A model generated the notes under the pieces. It was given only the letters and a program-made list of their open reading frames with translations, did no database searches and was not told the origin of the DNA. Positions 1 through 12,559 of a stretch of DNA of 64,000 bases are shown here, piece by piece. The translations under genes were made by a program, and so were the position numbers. This stretch comes from Parelaphostrongylus tenuis (Eukaryota; Nematoda; Chromadorea; Rhabditida; Metastrongylidae): positions 62,001 through 126,000 of the forward strand of contig JAHQIW010005122.1 of NCBI GenBank assembly GCA_019055375.1. Reading direction: 5' to 3'. The stretch's first letter is position 1, and each line of letters starts with the position of its first letter.

Positions 1-317
1 ATTTTTTGAATTGGTAGCTATGGCAAGTGTGAAAGGACGAAAATAACTTCCAGTACTAATTTCGTGGATCCACTATCTATTAACTTTGGTATTGTTCAAT
101 ATCTTACAGTTTTTTCTTCATAGACCTAAAAGCGAGATTACACCCAGTCAACCAGACACATCTATTGCTTTTAATGAAAAAAAGTCACCAAGTCCATATT
201 ATTAGTCGAATCGAAAACATAACAACTTTCCACACACCGCTTGTTATGGGTCTTCCATTGAGTTGTCCAAGTGGAGACTACTTGTGCTGTGATTACATGA
301 TTTTCCAAAGCACCTCT

Positions 318-640
318 CCCATCGGGATAAAAAGGATAAAAAGCTCTTGGCGTTGATCAATCCCTGAGGGATGCGCCATGCATTCGACTTCAATTTCTAA
401 CTTCGTTTGAGGTGATTGAATGCATATCTGGCCTTTACAATGACTCGCGGTGGCCTCCCGCTGAACCGAGTCAGTGCTGCTTATCCTCCCAGACAAGTCT
501 GAGACCTGTCTGGTACCAATTTACCGACCCCGGAGGGATGGATGGCTTGGTGAGCCATGAGCGCGTTAACGAACCATTGACCTCGTGTGCGACGCAGAGC
601 ACCTCTAACCACTGCGCCACATACGCTCAGCATTATCAGT
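318..640 (-). repeat. tRNA-derived SINE, family 1
   Basis: On the minus strand it has a tRNA-like head with an A box (TGGCGCAGTGGTTAGAGG) and a partly damaged B box (GGTTCG), flanked by a TGAGCGT/GCGCTCA acceptor-type stem. A shared body follows (CACCAAGCCATCCATCCC, GGTACCAGACAGGTCTCAG, TGCATTCAATCACCTCAAA). The 3' tail is made of TTTATCC-type repeats. About ten copies or fragments of this family lie in the window. Confidence 0.85.
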
Positions 641-689
641 AAATAATAGCTTCTTCTATGTTAAGCAAATACACGAGGTTGATGAATAA

Positions 690-1080
690 GATTTAATTGG
701 CCGAAGTTTCAACAGCTTCGCCTTCTTCATAGCTGATGAATCAAGTCGATTGTCCATAGTCGTTCTTCCTCGTTGTGAATCTTCGTCATTGTTGTTGTCC
801 GAGTCAAATTTTCTTCTGTGGAGCACCGCTTGAATGAAAAATCTCACTAGGGTATCTCCTAACTTACAGAACAGTTCGTATGCTGAATACTCGATGAATC
901 ATTCTGTATGAAAAGGCATCGTTGAGTGGGATTTCCCATTCGAACAGTGTTCCACAGAAGAAGATTCGACTTGAATGGGAACAAAGACAAAGTTCTTCAA
1001 CGAGGACGAGCGAATGTCCAGAATTGACTCGATTTATCGGTTGTGAGGAAGACGGAGATCGAAACGTTAACCGAATAAGT
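690..1080. repeat. Diverged inverted repeat beside mtm-5 exons
   Basis: The reverse complement of roughly 700-850 aligns with 930-1080 (both contain CCACAGAAGAA, then a GACT block, then CAACGAGGA, then a GACT..ATTYAT block). By eye it is roughly 70-75% similar over about 130 bp with a spacer under 100 bp. The minus-strand arm does not keep the reading frame of the plus-strand arm. Confidence 0.6.
951..1039 (+). CDS. Possible upstream exon of the mtm-5/SBF gene
   Basis: An open segment preceded by a TTCGAACAG acceptor-like site and followed by G/GTTGTGAG. Its end leaves one base, exactly the phase needed by the 1307 exon (G+GA = Gly). The peptide is charged (VPQKKIRLEWEQRQ...). I recognise no domain in it. 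The same stretch is one arm of a diverged inverted repeat (see 690-1080), so it may be repeat sequence and not an exon. Confidence 0.3.
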
Positions 1081-1306
1081 TTTATTTATCAGTCTTGTGT
1101 ATTACTATCTCAAAAGTGCCTACTAATATTGTTCTTCATTGCCGTCCACAAACAATTGAATTTAGTGTACGAGGTTATTGAGCCATAGTGCAATCCAGCG
1201 TTTCCCTTTATCCTTGTTTTGAAGTTCAGAAGATCTTCTCTTCACTTTTTTTGTTTAATTTCTAATTTATAGCGATCACCATGCCTTTACTAAATACTCG
1301 TTTCAG

Positions 1307-2487
1307 GAATTACCCGCACTCTGACTCTGAACAATGGGGCAAATTTATCATCACAGAACACGGTTCCGTTACATAAGGGTTACCTAAGTAAAAAAGGTGC
1401 GAAATTCAAGTTATGGGCTCCACGATGGTTTGAACTAGAGGCGAACAGTCATAAGGTGAGGTTGCAAAAACAACGAAAAATGCAGTATGGAATTGTTCAC
1501 TCATTTTGATTTCAGATGTATTACTATGAATCAGAGCATGACCTCGAATGTCGTGGTTACATTGATCTATGTGATGTGGGAAGTGTTGAAGTGGAAAGTA
1601 ATGGCAATAAGGCTATTTTGGAGGTTTGTTGCCTATAAATTTATTAACTCGAAATTTCGAATAAAACTTTGCTTTCTAGGTTGACACGACTAGCAGCCTT
1701 TTTATGTCAAAAATCAGTGCTTGATTTCCCCTTCCCGAAATTGTTTATTTCAAATTACAGCTTTTCTGTGTTGTTTGTTAGATTTGTAATCGGGCATCAT
1801 TCTGCAGAACTGACTTCATCCGAGTGATGGATACTGTTTAATGTGTTGCAGTTGTTCTGATAATCCTTTGATGTCAATTTCGCCTGAAGTGATGTGTCGA
1901 AACTTCATCACTGTCCATCATCATGCACAGAATTCTGTCTGTCGTTATAGGGATTTGATTTTCTCGTTGTTCAGTACTCGTCAAGGGATAGTTGTTTTGC
2001 TCAACAGAAGAAGACGCCAAAAAGACTACGTTGCGGCGTCCGTTTGCATTTCATTCAATTCATGAAGCACGCTTTTATCTCTGCTTTTTTCCTTACTTTC
2101 AGGTTCAGATTAGATGCTTGTAAAATGCTATATAACTGCGCCCAGTACATCCAAATGCTTCTAAGTCATTGTGCATGGGTCAGGCTGAGTTATCCTCAGA
2201 CGTACTCTCAGAAGCCTATAAATTCTAACGCTGAAAGGTCACCTATCCTTTTCATCTCCACGTCTTTCACTTGCATCTCAAGAATTCAAAACCGGGGTAC
2301 GCCATCATTGACGTACGCTGGCAATGATCAATTTCGATAATAAGGTTTGATATTATTACAAGTTGAACTTTTGAATTTTTTTTTTGTTTAGCTGCGCACA
2401 AAGGAACGCGTATACTCCTTGTTGGCTGAAAGCCGCCAAGTAGCTGAAACATGGAAAGAGAAGATTGAAATGGTTCTTAGGGAATGA
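1307..2487 (+). CDS. mtm-5: Myotubularin-related protein 5 / SBF-like, C-terminal PH domain (3' end of gene)
   Basis: Three exons, 1307-1455, 1516-1623 and 2392-2487, join in frame and end at TGA. They encode a pleckstrin-homology domain: a start like HKGYLSKKGAKFKLW, the PRWFEL strand, YYYESEHDLECRGYIDL, then LRTKERVYSLLAE and a final helix with the conserved Trp (VAETWKEKIEMVL). The order and spacing match the extreme C-terminal PH domain of SBF1/SBF2 (MTMR5/13), where it also ends the protein. These are catalytically dead myotubularins with a DENN Rab-exchange module, acting on phosphoinositide-bearing endosomal membranes. Everything N-terminal of the PH domain lies outside the window or in exons I could not identify. 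Introns are short (60 bp) then 768 bp. Splice sites are GT-AG (AAG/gtgagg, GAG/gtttgt). Another PH-domain protein is possible, but the CRGYIDL block and terminal position favour SBF. Confidence 0.8.
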
Positions 2488-2625
2488 ACAACAAGTTTTT
2501 CTCTTCCTACTCATATCATCCTCTTTGTGTATAGCAACTGCGAATTTGATTTCGTGTTGATTTTCCAATTAATGATTTCTGTAGCGAGCTTTTCCTATTG
2601 CGTCTCTGTGTGATTTAAGTTTCCT

Positions 2626-3232
2626 GAAAATATATCATAACTTTCATCTCGAGTGTTTTCTCAAGACCACAGCTCAAAATTCAATATGCCTTGCAATCAT
2701 TTTTGAGCCACGCATGTCACTGGTCTGTCAAGGGAGGGCTGACTTATAGAGCCCGATACACGTGTTTCGATCTTGCGATCTCGTCAGTCGGGTAGTAACC
2801 CTTTCTCGTCTTTTGCCAATCTCTGTGCTCTATGTCCGGTGAAGAACTCAGTGAACACAAAGTGTTGTACACTCGATTTCTCGTGGCTAGCATATTCAGT
2901 ATATCATAGCTTTCATTTCGAGTGTCTTAAGAAAACACTCGAGATGAAAGTTATGATATATTGAATATACTAGCCACGAGAAATCGAGTGTACAGCACTT
3001 TGTGTTCATTGAGTTCTTCACCGGACATAGGGTGTAAAGCGTTCGTCGTCGCTAACTCTTAGTGTGGGGACGGGAGCTCCCACAGAGATTAGCTAAAAAC
3101 GAGATTGGGTAACTGCCCGACTGACGAGATTGCAAGATCGAAACACGTGTATCGGGCTCTATAAGTCAGCCCTCCTTTAACAGACCACTGACATGCGTGG
3201 CTCAAAAATGATTGCAAGGCATATTGAATTTC
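2626..3232. repeat. Foldback (palindromic) element, family A, copy 1
   Basis: Two arms of about 260-300 bp face each other around a centre near 2936. The outer end ATTCAATATGCCTTGCAATC returns as its reverse complement at 3197-3230, the GCCCGATACACGTGTTTCGA block at about 2752 returns at 3133-3155, and the CTCGAGATGAAAGTTATG centre is itself palindromic. The CTCGAGTGTTTTC unit at the centre also occurs just outside the left arm. No open frame resembles a transposase. Non-autonomous DNA element or foldback repeat is the most likely identity. Confidence 0.85.
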
Positions 3233-4234
3233 CTAAAAATGTTCTTTGATTAAGTTAATATCGAGCTAGGTCACATGGTCAAATTACTGAATTATAATCA
3301 TCCTTATGTATGTTTCTTATATTTATCACCTTATTTTTAGTTCATTTCATAGTTCACTTTTGTGTTATCATGAAAATGGTCATCTCTAAGATCTCATTGA
3401 AATCGTGTTATCTGCTACGCATTTGAAAAGGTCACAACAACGCATAGTGTTTTTCAGCATTACTCTTTTGATGCATTTAATTTCTGCAAATATTTGGTAT
3501 GCGAATGTTAACTTCCTCTTATATAATGACCAATTTAATCCGCATTTGATCACTTGCCATCGTAAATTACTAGTCGTAAACAGGGCAACGAATTGAAGGG
3601 TTCTTGATTCTACGACGATTTGTTCAGATACTGTAGGTAATAAATATATCTCAGTCGCTTATTCTAACTTTTATTTCTTTTCAGTTTTCGTTTCGTCTGT
3701 TTCTCTTTTAGTATTGTCTGAGCATGCATGGTAATATGAAGGATTTATGGATTACTATAAAGGTTTATAGCACAGTGCTATCGAAAGCGCTATATGTTCG
3801 TATCAAAGGTTTGAAGCAGAGCCGGCATATGTTTATTGTCTACAATTTTCCTTGTCTATTTAAACACATATATGCACGCTTTGATATGTTCACCCATAAG
3901 CGGATTGTGTGGAACAGATCATTTCAGCAGAATTTGTTTAACAATAGCGGTGAGGTACTATCCCGGTGAGAAGTTTTCAGGTCGCTTCCAATAATTTCAA
4001 AAGAAGTTGGTGCTTGATAGAATGTTTTAAGCCTTTCGGGAGGTCTTAAGTGGTTTCGAGTGGCACACGTACGCTTCGGCGTTTCTCGCACGCCTCACCA
4101 ATACCCATGGCCTATGTCTCACCTCTGCTACCATTATTAAGTCTTCTCGTAAGTTTTCACACTAAAGCATTAAACGGAATATATTCAGCAGAAGTAATTA
4201 AGATTTTTAACAAAACTCTTTAAAATATACGCCA

Positions 4235-4815
4235 TCAGCTTGAACTTTTCTATCATCTCTCAGGCAGCACCAACAGTGCGCTCATGGAACTCGTCATCAT
4301 TGAATTCAGTGAAAGTTATCAATCCTCGGCGCAAATGATTCATGTCTCGGATTTTCTTGCTCAGGAAGTGCACCAGCGACCGGAAAAGGTGATAGTCAGA
4401 CGCAAAAAGTCAGGACTATAGCGCGGACGATCCGGCAACTCTCAGCCCTGCTAGGTCAACTTCCTCTTTGTCAATTTTCAGACATGGAGCCTTACGTCGT
4501 ATTGAAGCAGGATTAGACTAAGGCGACATCGACGTGACAAGGCACGATTGCAGCGTTTTGAAACGCTGTTCACCTGAGCAGAAATCCTTGAGATTTGCAC
4601 GGTTTATGTTCGCGAAGGCGGTCAGTGTATCGCGTCCCAGTCCATACTCGTAGAGCAGCAAATTGCGATGAAGGCCTCGTAAAGCTATCATGGTGTGGCA
4701 GGTATGGACATATTTGATACCAAAAAAAGCTTAAAAAACTCAACAACGCGGCACTGGTTTCTTGTCTGAGAGATCGCACAAATGTGTTCAGGCTAATGGC
4801 GAAAAGTGTTGTCAA
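4235..4815 (-). pseudogene. Degenerate mariner-like transposase
   Basis: Minus-strand conceptual translation gives a mariner N-terminal piece (LLYEYGLGRDTLTAFANIN, like the LLYEFKLG..AAEAARNIN block) and, after frameshifts, the C-terminal block YSPDF...SDYHLFRSL-type (DYHLFRSLVHFLSKKIRDMN) ending with TEFNDDEF. The region between carrying the catalytic acidic residues is not recognisable. Stops and frame changes show it is dead. Terminal inverted repeats were not located. Confidence 0.7.
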
Positions 4816-4849
4816 GCAATTTTGATTACTTCTGGTTAATAAATTCGGT

Positions 4850-5480
4850 CATTCCTTTATTTCGAGTGCTTTGTTTAGACCACGCTCAAATTTCAATAGA
4901 CCCTTTCATTATTGTTTGAGCCAACTTGTCATGTGGTCTGGTAATGGCTCTTGTACAGCCCGATACACGTGTTTCGTCCTTACAGACTCGTCAGCTGGGC
5001 GGAACCCGTCGTCTTTCGGTCTTTTTATAGTCAGTTCTCTCGGGAGCCTTACACTCCTTATAGAGAGTCATCAAAGACGAACGTTTTACACTCTATTTCA
5101 AGTGAAGTTATCACCTAACACAGAGTGTTGCGCACTCGGGTGCTCTTTGGCTGGTACTTTTATCATGATTATACCTGTATCTTGAGTGCTTTGTTCAGAC
5201 CACGCTCAAATTTCAATAGATCCTTTTCATTATGTTCACCCCATACACTCTGCGTCAGGTGGAAATTTCACTTGACATAGAGTGTAAAACGTTCGTCTTC
5301 GATGACTCTCTATAAGGAGTGTAAGGCTCCCGAGAGAACTGACTATAAAAAGATCGAAAGACGACGGGTTCTGCCCGGCTGACGAGTTTGTAGGGACGAA
5401 ACAAGTGTATCGGGCTGTACAAGAGCCCTTACCAGTCCACATGACAAGTTGGCTAAAATAATATTGAAAGGATCTATTGT
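4850..5480. repeat. Foldback (palindromic) element, family A, copy 2
   Basis: Arms meet at about 5160. GCCCGATACACGTGTTTCGT at 4959 returns inverted at 5396-5415, and AGACGAACGTTTTACACTCT (5076) returns inverted near 5282. Shared blocks with the 2626-3232 copy include the CCCGATACACGTGTTTCG segment, the CGAGTGCTTTG.TCAGACCACGCTC unit repeated at 4863 and 5182, and the TCAATA ends. The two copies are clearly one family but diverged. Confidence 0.85.
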
Positions 5481-5489
5481 CGATTATTA

Positions 5490-8400
5490 TTGCTCTAGTG
5501 CCAAAACTAATGGGAAGACCTGATAGTTGACCTTCGCCGAAGATGATGTGGTACTGCTGAGACCTGTGAGTAGCGCCGGAACGTATGACTACCACTTCAG
5601 ATACCATACCAAACCTTTTGTAAACCTTAAAACTTTCTATCAGACTATATTGCTTTTTGAGTGAGGGGTCAAAGTAGTCGATTGGAAGGTGCTAAAGTTG
5701 GTGTATATGTCAGCGATAATCTTATCACATGCTGCAGCTGCTCAGTAGCTGCTGAAACAAAGTTACTGAAGAATGTAGCACTGAAGGATTCCAATATCTT
5801 CTTATTGGGGTGCGCCTAACTTCTTATGGAAAGCAGTCATTGTGGCTCTTGTTCAGTGGTTATCATTAGGAGAAGTCACGTGTACCTCCCAGGTGATTCT
5901 CGACATCTCAAGGTAGGCAGCTGCCTCGTGGCCCTCTACTCGCCGATGTATTTTGAACTTCCTGGTTGTTGCTGTCATTTCCGCACGCCAAATGTTAGCG
6001 GAAAGGGATGACACATTGCTCTATAGTAATTATCGCACTTTCATCATGTGTATCCTTTTGATCTCCTCGTTTCTAACCTTTGCTGTTGTCCTTCTTTGAG
6101 CTTCACGTGTGAATGAGTTTTATGATATATCTCTCGAAAATCTTATAAGTCCATATTGGCCTATAAGGTCCCAAAAAAGCAGGTAAAAATCTTGGTGGCC
6201 TCTGCACTCAGCGTTTAGAAAGCTATCTATCATATAGATGTTAGATAAGCCAATCATGTTTTTCGTCCTACCCTAACAGCGCAACTTTTCCAAAAACAAT
6301 CTAGAAACGTACGAAATCTGAGCTTGGAATTTGTCCTGAATCTTATCCCTTGCATTTCGACTTTTTATCAATGTGATCTGAAAGAATAGCAGGTTATTTT
6401 GAGTTCGTATGTCTCGAAGCAAAGTTCTGCTAAAAGCAGTCTAACGTTACTCTTGACGTTGAAGTTGAAAACATTGATCTTATAAAAGGTAAGATCGTTT
6501 TTGTAAAGTTGTCTAAATGTATAGAGAACATCTTCAGTTTTGTTACAGCTTAATTCTACTGCTTAGTTACGAATAGTTGGCTAGCATTTATTTATGTCTT
6601 TGTAACCGTCAACACCTAATGTGGCTCAGCAGTTGTTCACGGGAAAGTCAAGCACTGAGGCGAACTAAACACTGCTGGATGCTGTTTTACGCTCATGGAG
6701 ATGATGTTCTTCAGACTGTTGTTTTCGATAGGTGAGCTTGAGTAGGCTACTATGTTCTTTCGTGGTATACATAAGATTATCGCTGTAGACGTATAAACCG
6801 TCGTTTATGAGATTCTTAAAAATTTGATCGTAGGATCTTTCCCAATTCGCGTGTAGGACCCATTCCGTATACACGTATACGCATGTGTTCACCTAGGAAT
6901 GAATGTATATGTTTGCATACATAGAGAAAATACAATTTAGACTCATCATTCGAGTTCAACAGAGCAGTTAGAAAATGGTTTTCGATCCGCATCTAATCGA
7001 CGAGTAATTCCTTTGATGAATAGGCAGCGCCTGGCTCTGTGACTGACATACTCGGGATCTCTCACGTGAGGAACTCTGGGTTTATCGCCCGTCATCAGTT
7101 CTCCACTACCGTCCGACGTCGTAGACGAGTGCACTCAGTGTCCGGGTTACTAAGACTAATCTACTGCTGTTCGATGAGTTTGTTCTTCTTTATGTTTTCA
7201 TACAATTTTGCTCGTGTATTTTGAGGTCTTCATTGCAGTGCACAATTAAGGATAGTCTTGTATTGACAGCAGATTCCGAAACTATTCCCACAATTTCATT
7301 CGGATGCGATATATATGTTGTATCCTATCATAAAAGTAAGAACAAAAGCTAACTCACCTCTCAAAGGATATGTTAGGAGTCGAAGTTGTCATGAAGTAAT
7401 ATGCAATAATTGTTGTGCAGTGCTCAAAGTTACCCTATAATACCCAATGGATCGAGCGAGAGTCCGATCCTGCTTCACGAACTCACCAAAACTTCCTTTC
7501 AACCAGGGTCGGCAAATTTTTACGAGACGAGATTAGGAGGATAACAGAACTCACGTAATGCTCCGATAGACTATAATAGATAACCGTGTGGACCAGTTAG
7601 ATACAAATGTACGTCCATCACCTCTACGATGTTTAATCAATTCGAATGGTTCAAGGAGACTTCTTGTATAAATCAAGAGTAGCGTTAAGTTTTCCTTTGC
7701 TTCTGGCTCGAAGTATCCTTTTCCCTCTCTTCTTAGCTTGGATGATCTTTTCAAGGATGTACGAGTCCTGTCTTATGTAGCAAAGTGCGACACACAAGAA
7801 CAGGTGTTTGCCAACATGGGGCGGTAACTTATAGAGGAAGTCATTTTATACACCATGCGCTTTCTTTCAACGCTACTTTCATGAACATCTTACACATTTC
7901 AAGTGATTATTTTAATTTTTAAATGTTCTGGACAAGCGTCAATCAAATATAAGGAGATTTCTTGTAGCGTCGCATCACCATTCATATTGCCTGATATTGA
8001 TAGTTGCTAAATTCTAACAATCTATTATATATAACTAACCGCTCTGAAACTCACGCATCAATGATCATGAAAGCTGCAATTAACACTGAAGAATATAAGT
8101 GCTTAGAGCTCCGTTATCATTAAATGATCCGGTTCAGTTGTAATTTTTTTCAAGCGTAATTATTATCTTTAAGCTACATAATAGTTGTGAAATTCAACAA
8201 ATCTACGATTGTAGGTAAAAAGTATATAGCGAGAACTCTATCCTATCATTTTGGTTTTTTTTTTCTATTGTCGATCTTCGACCAACAGCATGAATTTATC
8301 CTCAAATAAGTCCAGATAAGCTGAGGATGATCTGCACAGTTCTATTCAAAAATCCAGCTACGATTACAAGAATTCTTGACATTCTGGAATAAACATAGTC

Positions 8401-8610
8401 CTAAAACGACAAATCCTCAACTGTGTCGAAACACCATGGAACAGCCTAACCACAGTTTGCTGCTTATGAGGAATTTGGATTGGGTTTGCATGATCTTTCG
8501 CAAGAGGAACTGTTCATAGTCAAATACTCAATTTTTATCACCCTAGTTTCTCTGATCTACTGCAAAATGCATCGTTTCTACTATTAAAACATAATAGATA
8601 TTCGCTTGAT
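5490..8610. other. No recognisable feature
   Basis: AT-rich sequence with only short chance open frames and no exon series. One open stretch at 7039-7224 (+) has a basic run (VRRRRRVHSV) but no splice context or homology I can name. Confidence 0.5.
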
Positions 8611-8617
8611 TTGGGTT

Positions 8618-8760
8618 TTCAGCCCTTGCGGAAAGTTGTGGTCCCACTGATTTTCAAAGTAATTTTCCAAATGATTCATTTGAATAAGAAAAGACGAGAG
8701 CGCGCTTAGGTTTAGGCTATGAGAAAAGGGTGGACCACAAGTCTCCATTAGCGTCGAGTT
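8618..8760. repeat. Short palindromic MITE-like repeat, family D, copy 1
   Basis: Begins CCTTGCGGAAAGTTGTGGT and ends ACCACAAGTCTCCATTAGCG, so the ends are inverted copies (AGTTGTGGT/ACCACAAGT). It has an internal GCTTAGGTTTAGGCT motif. A second copy in the opposite orientation lies at 27465-27630. Confidence 0.65.
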
Positions 8761-9214
8761 TTCTTCTCAAAACACAGTACGCTACTAGCACCATAACAGT
8801 CAGATATTGTGATTTATGTGTTTTTAAACATTATAGATGACTGGAAGTTTTTGAATTTTTTTGCGTGATTGTCACTGTAATTTGGACGGAAGCGAGCTGC
8901 AAATAAGCAAAGCACCACATCGATTCTGGTTTTGTTGAGATAGACAGGTACTGAAGTATTATGAAGATATAGGTCATTAACCTTACCTTTGGCATTATCT
9001 TGTTGTTGAAAAGAAGAGTGAGCGCAAATTATGTTTTTACTTGGCCAGTTTGCTGAATATAGATGTTCACCACATTCATGCAGACTTAATAATTTACTAG
9101 ATAAACTCAGGGACATCCTGACAACGGTATTTTACGATATATTGAAAGTTTATTAGATGACCAAATAGGAATCTTTCTATTTAACCGCTTTTAGAAGTGG
9201 TATGGTGTTATGAT

Positions 9215-9350
9215 ATACCCAGTGGTGTAGGGTGATGTGCAGAACTTTTGCATCAGCTGGGACTCATACCCACAATTCACTCTATCCGATGGCGCGTGCT
9301 GAAACCGTTGCACTACTAAAGCCTGTTTTGACACCACCCTTTCTTCGCTG
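9215..9350 (-). repeat. tRNA-like repeat, family 3 (decayed)
   Basis: On the minus strand TAGTGCAACGGTTTCAGCACG (A-box type) is followed about 40 bp later by GGGTATGAGTCCC (B-box type). The pair matches the arrangement at 14070, 20335 and 62853, including the shared AGCACGCG after the A box and a GGATAGA anticodon-region block. No intact cloverleaf. Confidence 0.45.
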
Positions 9351-10399
9351 AAAGTTTACTTGTAGCGTTTATTCTTGATGTTGTATCTCATCCTCAACGG
9401 TGAAGCGGTTTCCATGTGATCAATCGGTGAGCGACGTAGTCCCTATATATTTTACTTCATTAGGTATGATTGAGGTAATTGTATCCATGTGTAGCGTACA
9501 CGACGACATGCGGATGTTTATCGATACATGAAGTCTTTTCATGCTTTTCTGCGCTCCCAAACGAGCCTAGCAGTAATTTGTCACTCTCGGATGAATGAAA
9601 AATGTGGTCTGTCCAATGAACGGAATCAAAAAAAACAAAATGGCATTTATAGCATGTCACTTCTAACCACTGTTCTACACGTGTCCTTGTTGGTAACAAA
9701 CTGAACTAAATGAGTATTCGGTGCAAGTTGTTATTTTTGTGTGGTCGTAGTTTCAACTACTAATGAGAATTACTTACTGCGTTTCTGTGACGACAGTCCC
9801 TCTCATTGTTGTTTCCGCGAAATGAAAAGAATCCTTGTTAGTCGTGATCGAATAATTTTCGAGCATTCCGAATTGGAAACTCATTAACCAAACAAACAAA
9901 TTCTGGCAAAAGCATGACAAAAATTCAGTGAAACAATTCCTACACGATCCTGATTTCAGCTTCACAATCTCGTATTGTAAATCTCGAGCAGTAAATGTTC
10001 TTAGTGAAGTATATACTAATTTCGAGAAGTTGTTCAAGAGGAAAACCCATATAAGATACATTAGTTGGCGAATAGCACTTGTTTGAGATGAGTAAATAAA
10101 TCCAGCTTATTTACTTCATTCATGTCCAGATGCTGACTATTTTTAATGAGATTTTTTGATTTTTGGTTTCATGATGCGATATCACATATATCACTCGTAG
10201 CTAATCGCTTGCCTATACGATCCGTTTCCTAGCATTCATGGTCTCTCAAGGTCCTCCGAAAATCTCGTGTGTGGATTCGGCTGCTGCTTGACGATTTGCA
10301 TTCCTTTTATGAATGTCGTTGAATGCTGGCCAAAATTACTTTTGTGGGAATTGTGAAATAGCCGTGTTGGGGTGTTACCACTTGACTTACGCGAACTTA

Positions 10400-10535
10400 T
10401 CTTATCTCAGACAAGTCAGGTACTGATTTTCCAATTCCGTAAACATGAAAGGCTTAGTGAGTCCAAGGCAGGGTCGAATTAGTGTCTGAAGAGTTTTCGC
10501 TCTCCGCGTGGTGATTGAGACTGTGATTTGATGAC
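10400..10535 (-). repeat. Diverged SINE family 1 fragment
   Basis: The series CAGACAAGTCAGGTACTGAT, GGCTTAGTGAGTCCAAGGC, then a degraded B and A box (GTCGAATTAGTG, TCTCCGCGTGGTG) follows the order of the family 1 body and head read on the minus strand, at lower similarity than the other copies. Confidence 0.5.
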
Positions 10536-11079
10536 TGTCATTTTGCTCGAACATTTGAATTTGAATTTCTTCGCTCGGTGCGTACGAATAATCGGCTTTG
10601 ATATTTCCACATCCTTCAACAATTTATCAAATTTCTGATTATTTTTCATTTTATGAAGTTTTTTTTTTCACTGTACTCGCTAAATATTAATGTTTATATG
10701 GCCCTTTGGATTGTGTAAAAAAGGGAACACTTTTTTTAGTTATTCATAGATTTCGATTATGAACTAGTCTATAGAGGAAACGTTGAGGGTTCTTGTAAAG
10801 TGAAAGATCTTCTAGTCATTAGATAAGGAACCATACTTTAGTGTCGCAGTGTGGTATCTAAAGTTTTCTGAATGTCCGTCATAATTTTATTTCACACTCA
10901 TTGTCGCTTATTTTAGCCATGTGTTTGGTGTTTTTTTCCAGCCAATTAGATGTGTAATAGTGGTCAGCTGTCAGTGTTCAGTCTACGTGCATTACCATCA
11001 CCACTGCATCATGCTGTCGAATCAATGAACGATTAGTAAGACGTATTTACAAAAACAATTATCTATACCAGCTTTATCA

Positions 11080-11830
11080 TAGTGCTTCTAGACCAGTCTA
11101 CATAGGTTACGAGCCGATTTCGTGGAATTCTAATGACCCTTCAAGAGTCTAGGCTCCTGCGGCTTTGAAGATAATGATGGAGCAAAGATAGCATGCCGGC
11201 AGAGATGAGGTTTAATGCGCACAAACCCCCTACTCTGACCCTTCAACATCCCAACGAGATTGCTTCCAAACCTAACGGGGTCTCGTGAAATTGTTACACT
11301 ACTAGCACCCTCCTATCCAGAAGACCTATGAATGTTCAGCATGACGAGTATTGCAGGATCGCTTTTCGCATAAACAGAACCAACTTAACCACCATTCAAC
11401 TACATGCATAAAGATGCGGAAATCTTCAAGCAGTAACCCAGCCCACAAATGAATGAGAAAGTTCTCGTGGATGAATTCCACGACGAGTGGGGCGGGACAG
11501 ACGAGATATCATAGCTGTATGAATACATGGCTGCTAAATGAGATTAAATCACCGAAAATTCGAAAAATTCCTGCGGGCAACGTTATCACACTGGGATCTG
11601 TGATTCAGACCTCCATAGCCAACGTAGAGACGAAAGCCGCCTCAAGAGCTCGAAAACACGCAACATAGTCGTCAGCAACATCCCCGCGTATGCCGAATTC
11701 ACGGGTTAACGCCGCGTCCCCGGCTTCAGCCCTGCGAGGCGCCTTTGACACGGGAACCCGGCATGCAACCACGGGCCCTCATTGTGATCTCAGACCGAGG
11801 AAACTGATGAAGTAGAAGAGGTGACGAGAT
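11080..11830. other. GC-richer stretch, repeat-like, unassigned
   Basis: Composition differs sharply from the AT-rich surroundings (for example the segments around 11450 and 11700). No continuous protein frame; the longest frame (11453-11668, +) matches nothing I recognise. It could be the remains of a retroelement leader or other transposon. Confidence 0.35.
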
Positions 11831-12559
11831 CCGTCAAATGTGTGAATTTTGGACAAAAAACGGAAAAAATTCACCGGTGATACGATACTTTGCTCACGAA
11901 ATTCGTAATCTGCTTCTGTGCACGTAATGATGATGGGACTCTAATGGGTGTTTATGGTTATCGTTCGCAACCAGTTGCGGTCATCCGTAACTGCGCGTCG
12001 ATACCTCGTCGGCCATTCCTCGGCTTCTATTCATGCGTGCCCGTGCTGCTGCCGTCTCATATACGCCGCCAGCTTAAACTTGCAGCTCATTGTGATCATT
12101 GTCGTCTGTGATCTCCAACAAGTAAATGCACTATGCAGTAGCGTCTGACACATCACACGCTCAAAACCCTCCAACAACGCCACTGTGTACATATTGATTC
12201 CTCTGAGTATGGATGTGTATATATATTTGTATGTATATGTATATATTTACATGTGTGTAGGTGCATGCGTATCTGTTTTCGGCTATTATATGACCATATG
12301 GGTGAACCCCTGAGCCAATCAGTCATCGAGTCAATGTCTTTATCCTTACGAGTTCCACTTCGTTTATAATCTCGCTCATATGGCAAACATTTGCAATCGA
12401 ATCGAATTCACATTGTTTACTGGATCTCCGAGTACTGGCAGACATATTGCTGTTATATGCACAGTATATGTATCAATCAATTTCTATTCTCATAGTATAA
12501 AATACGGTATTTCTTCTCAGTCCTACATAAGGTCTCAAATAAACTATTATATCTCGTTT

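Noticed and set aside
5236..5607. 123-codon minus frame
   Set aside because: Mostly the right arm of foldback family A copy 2.
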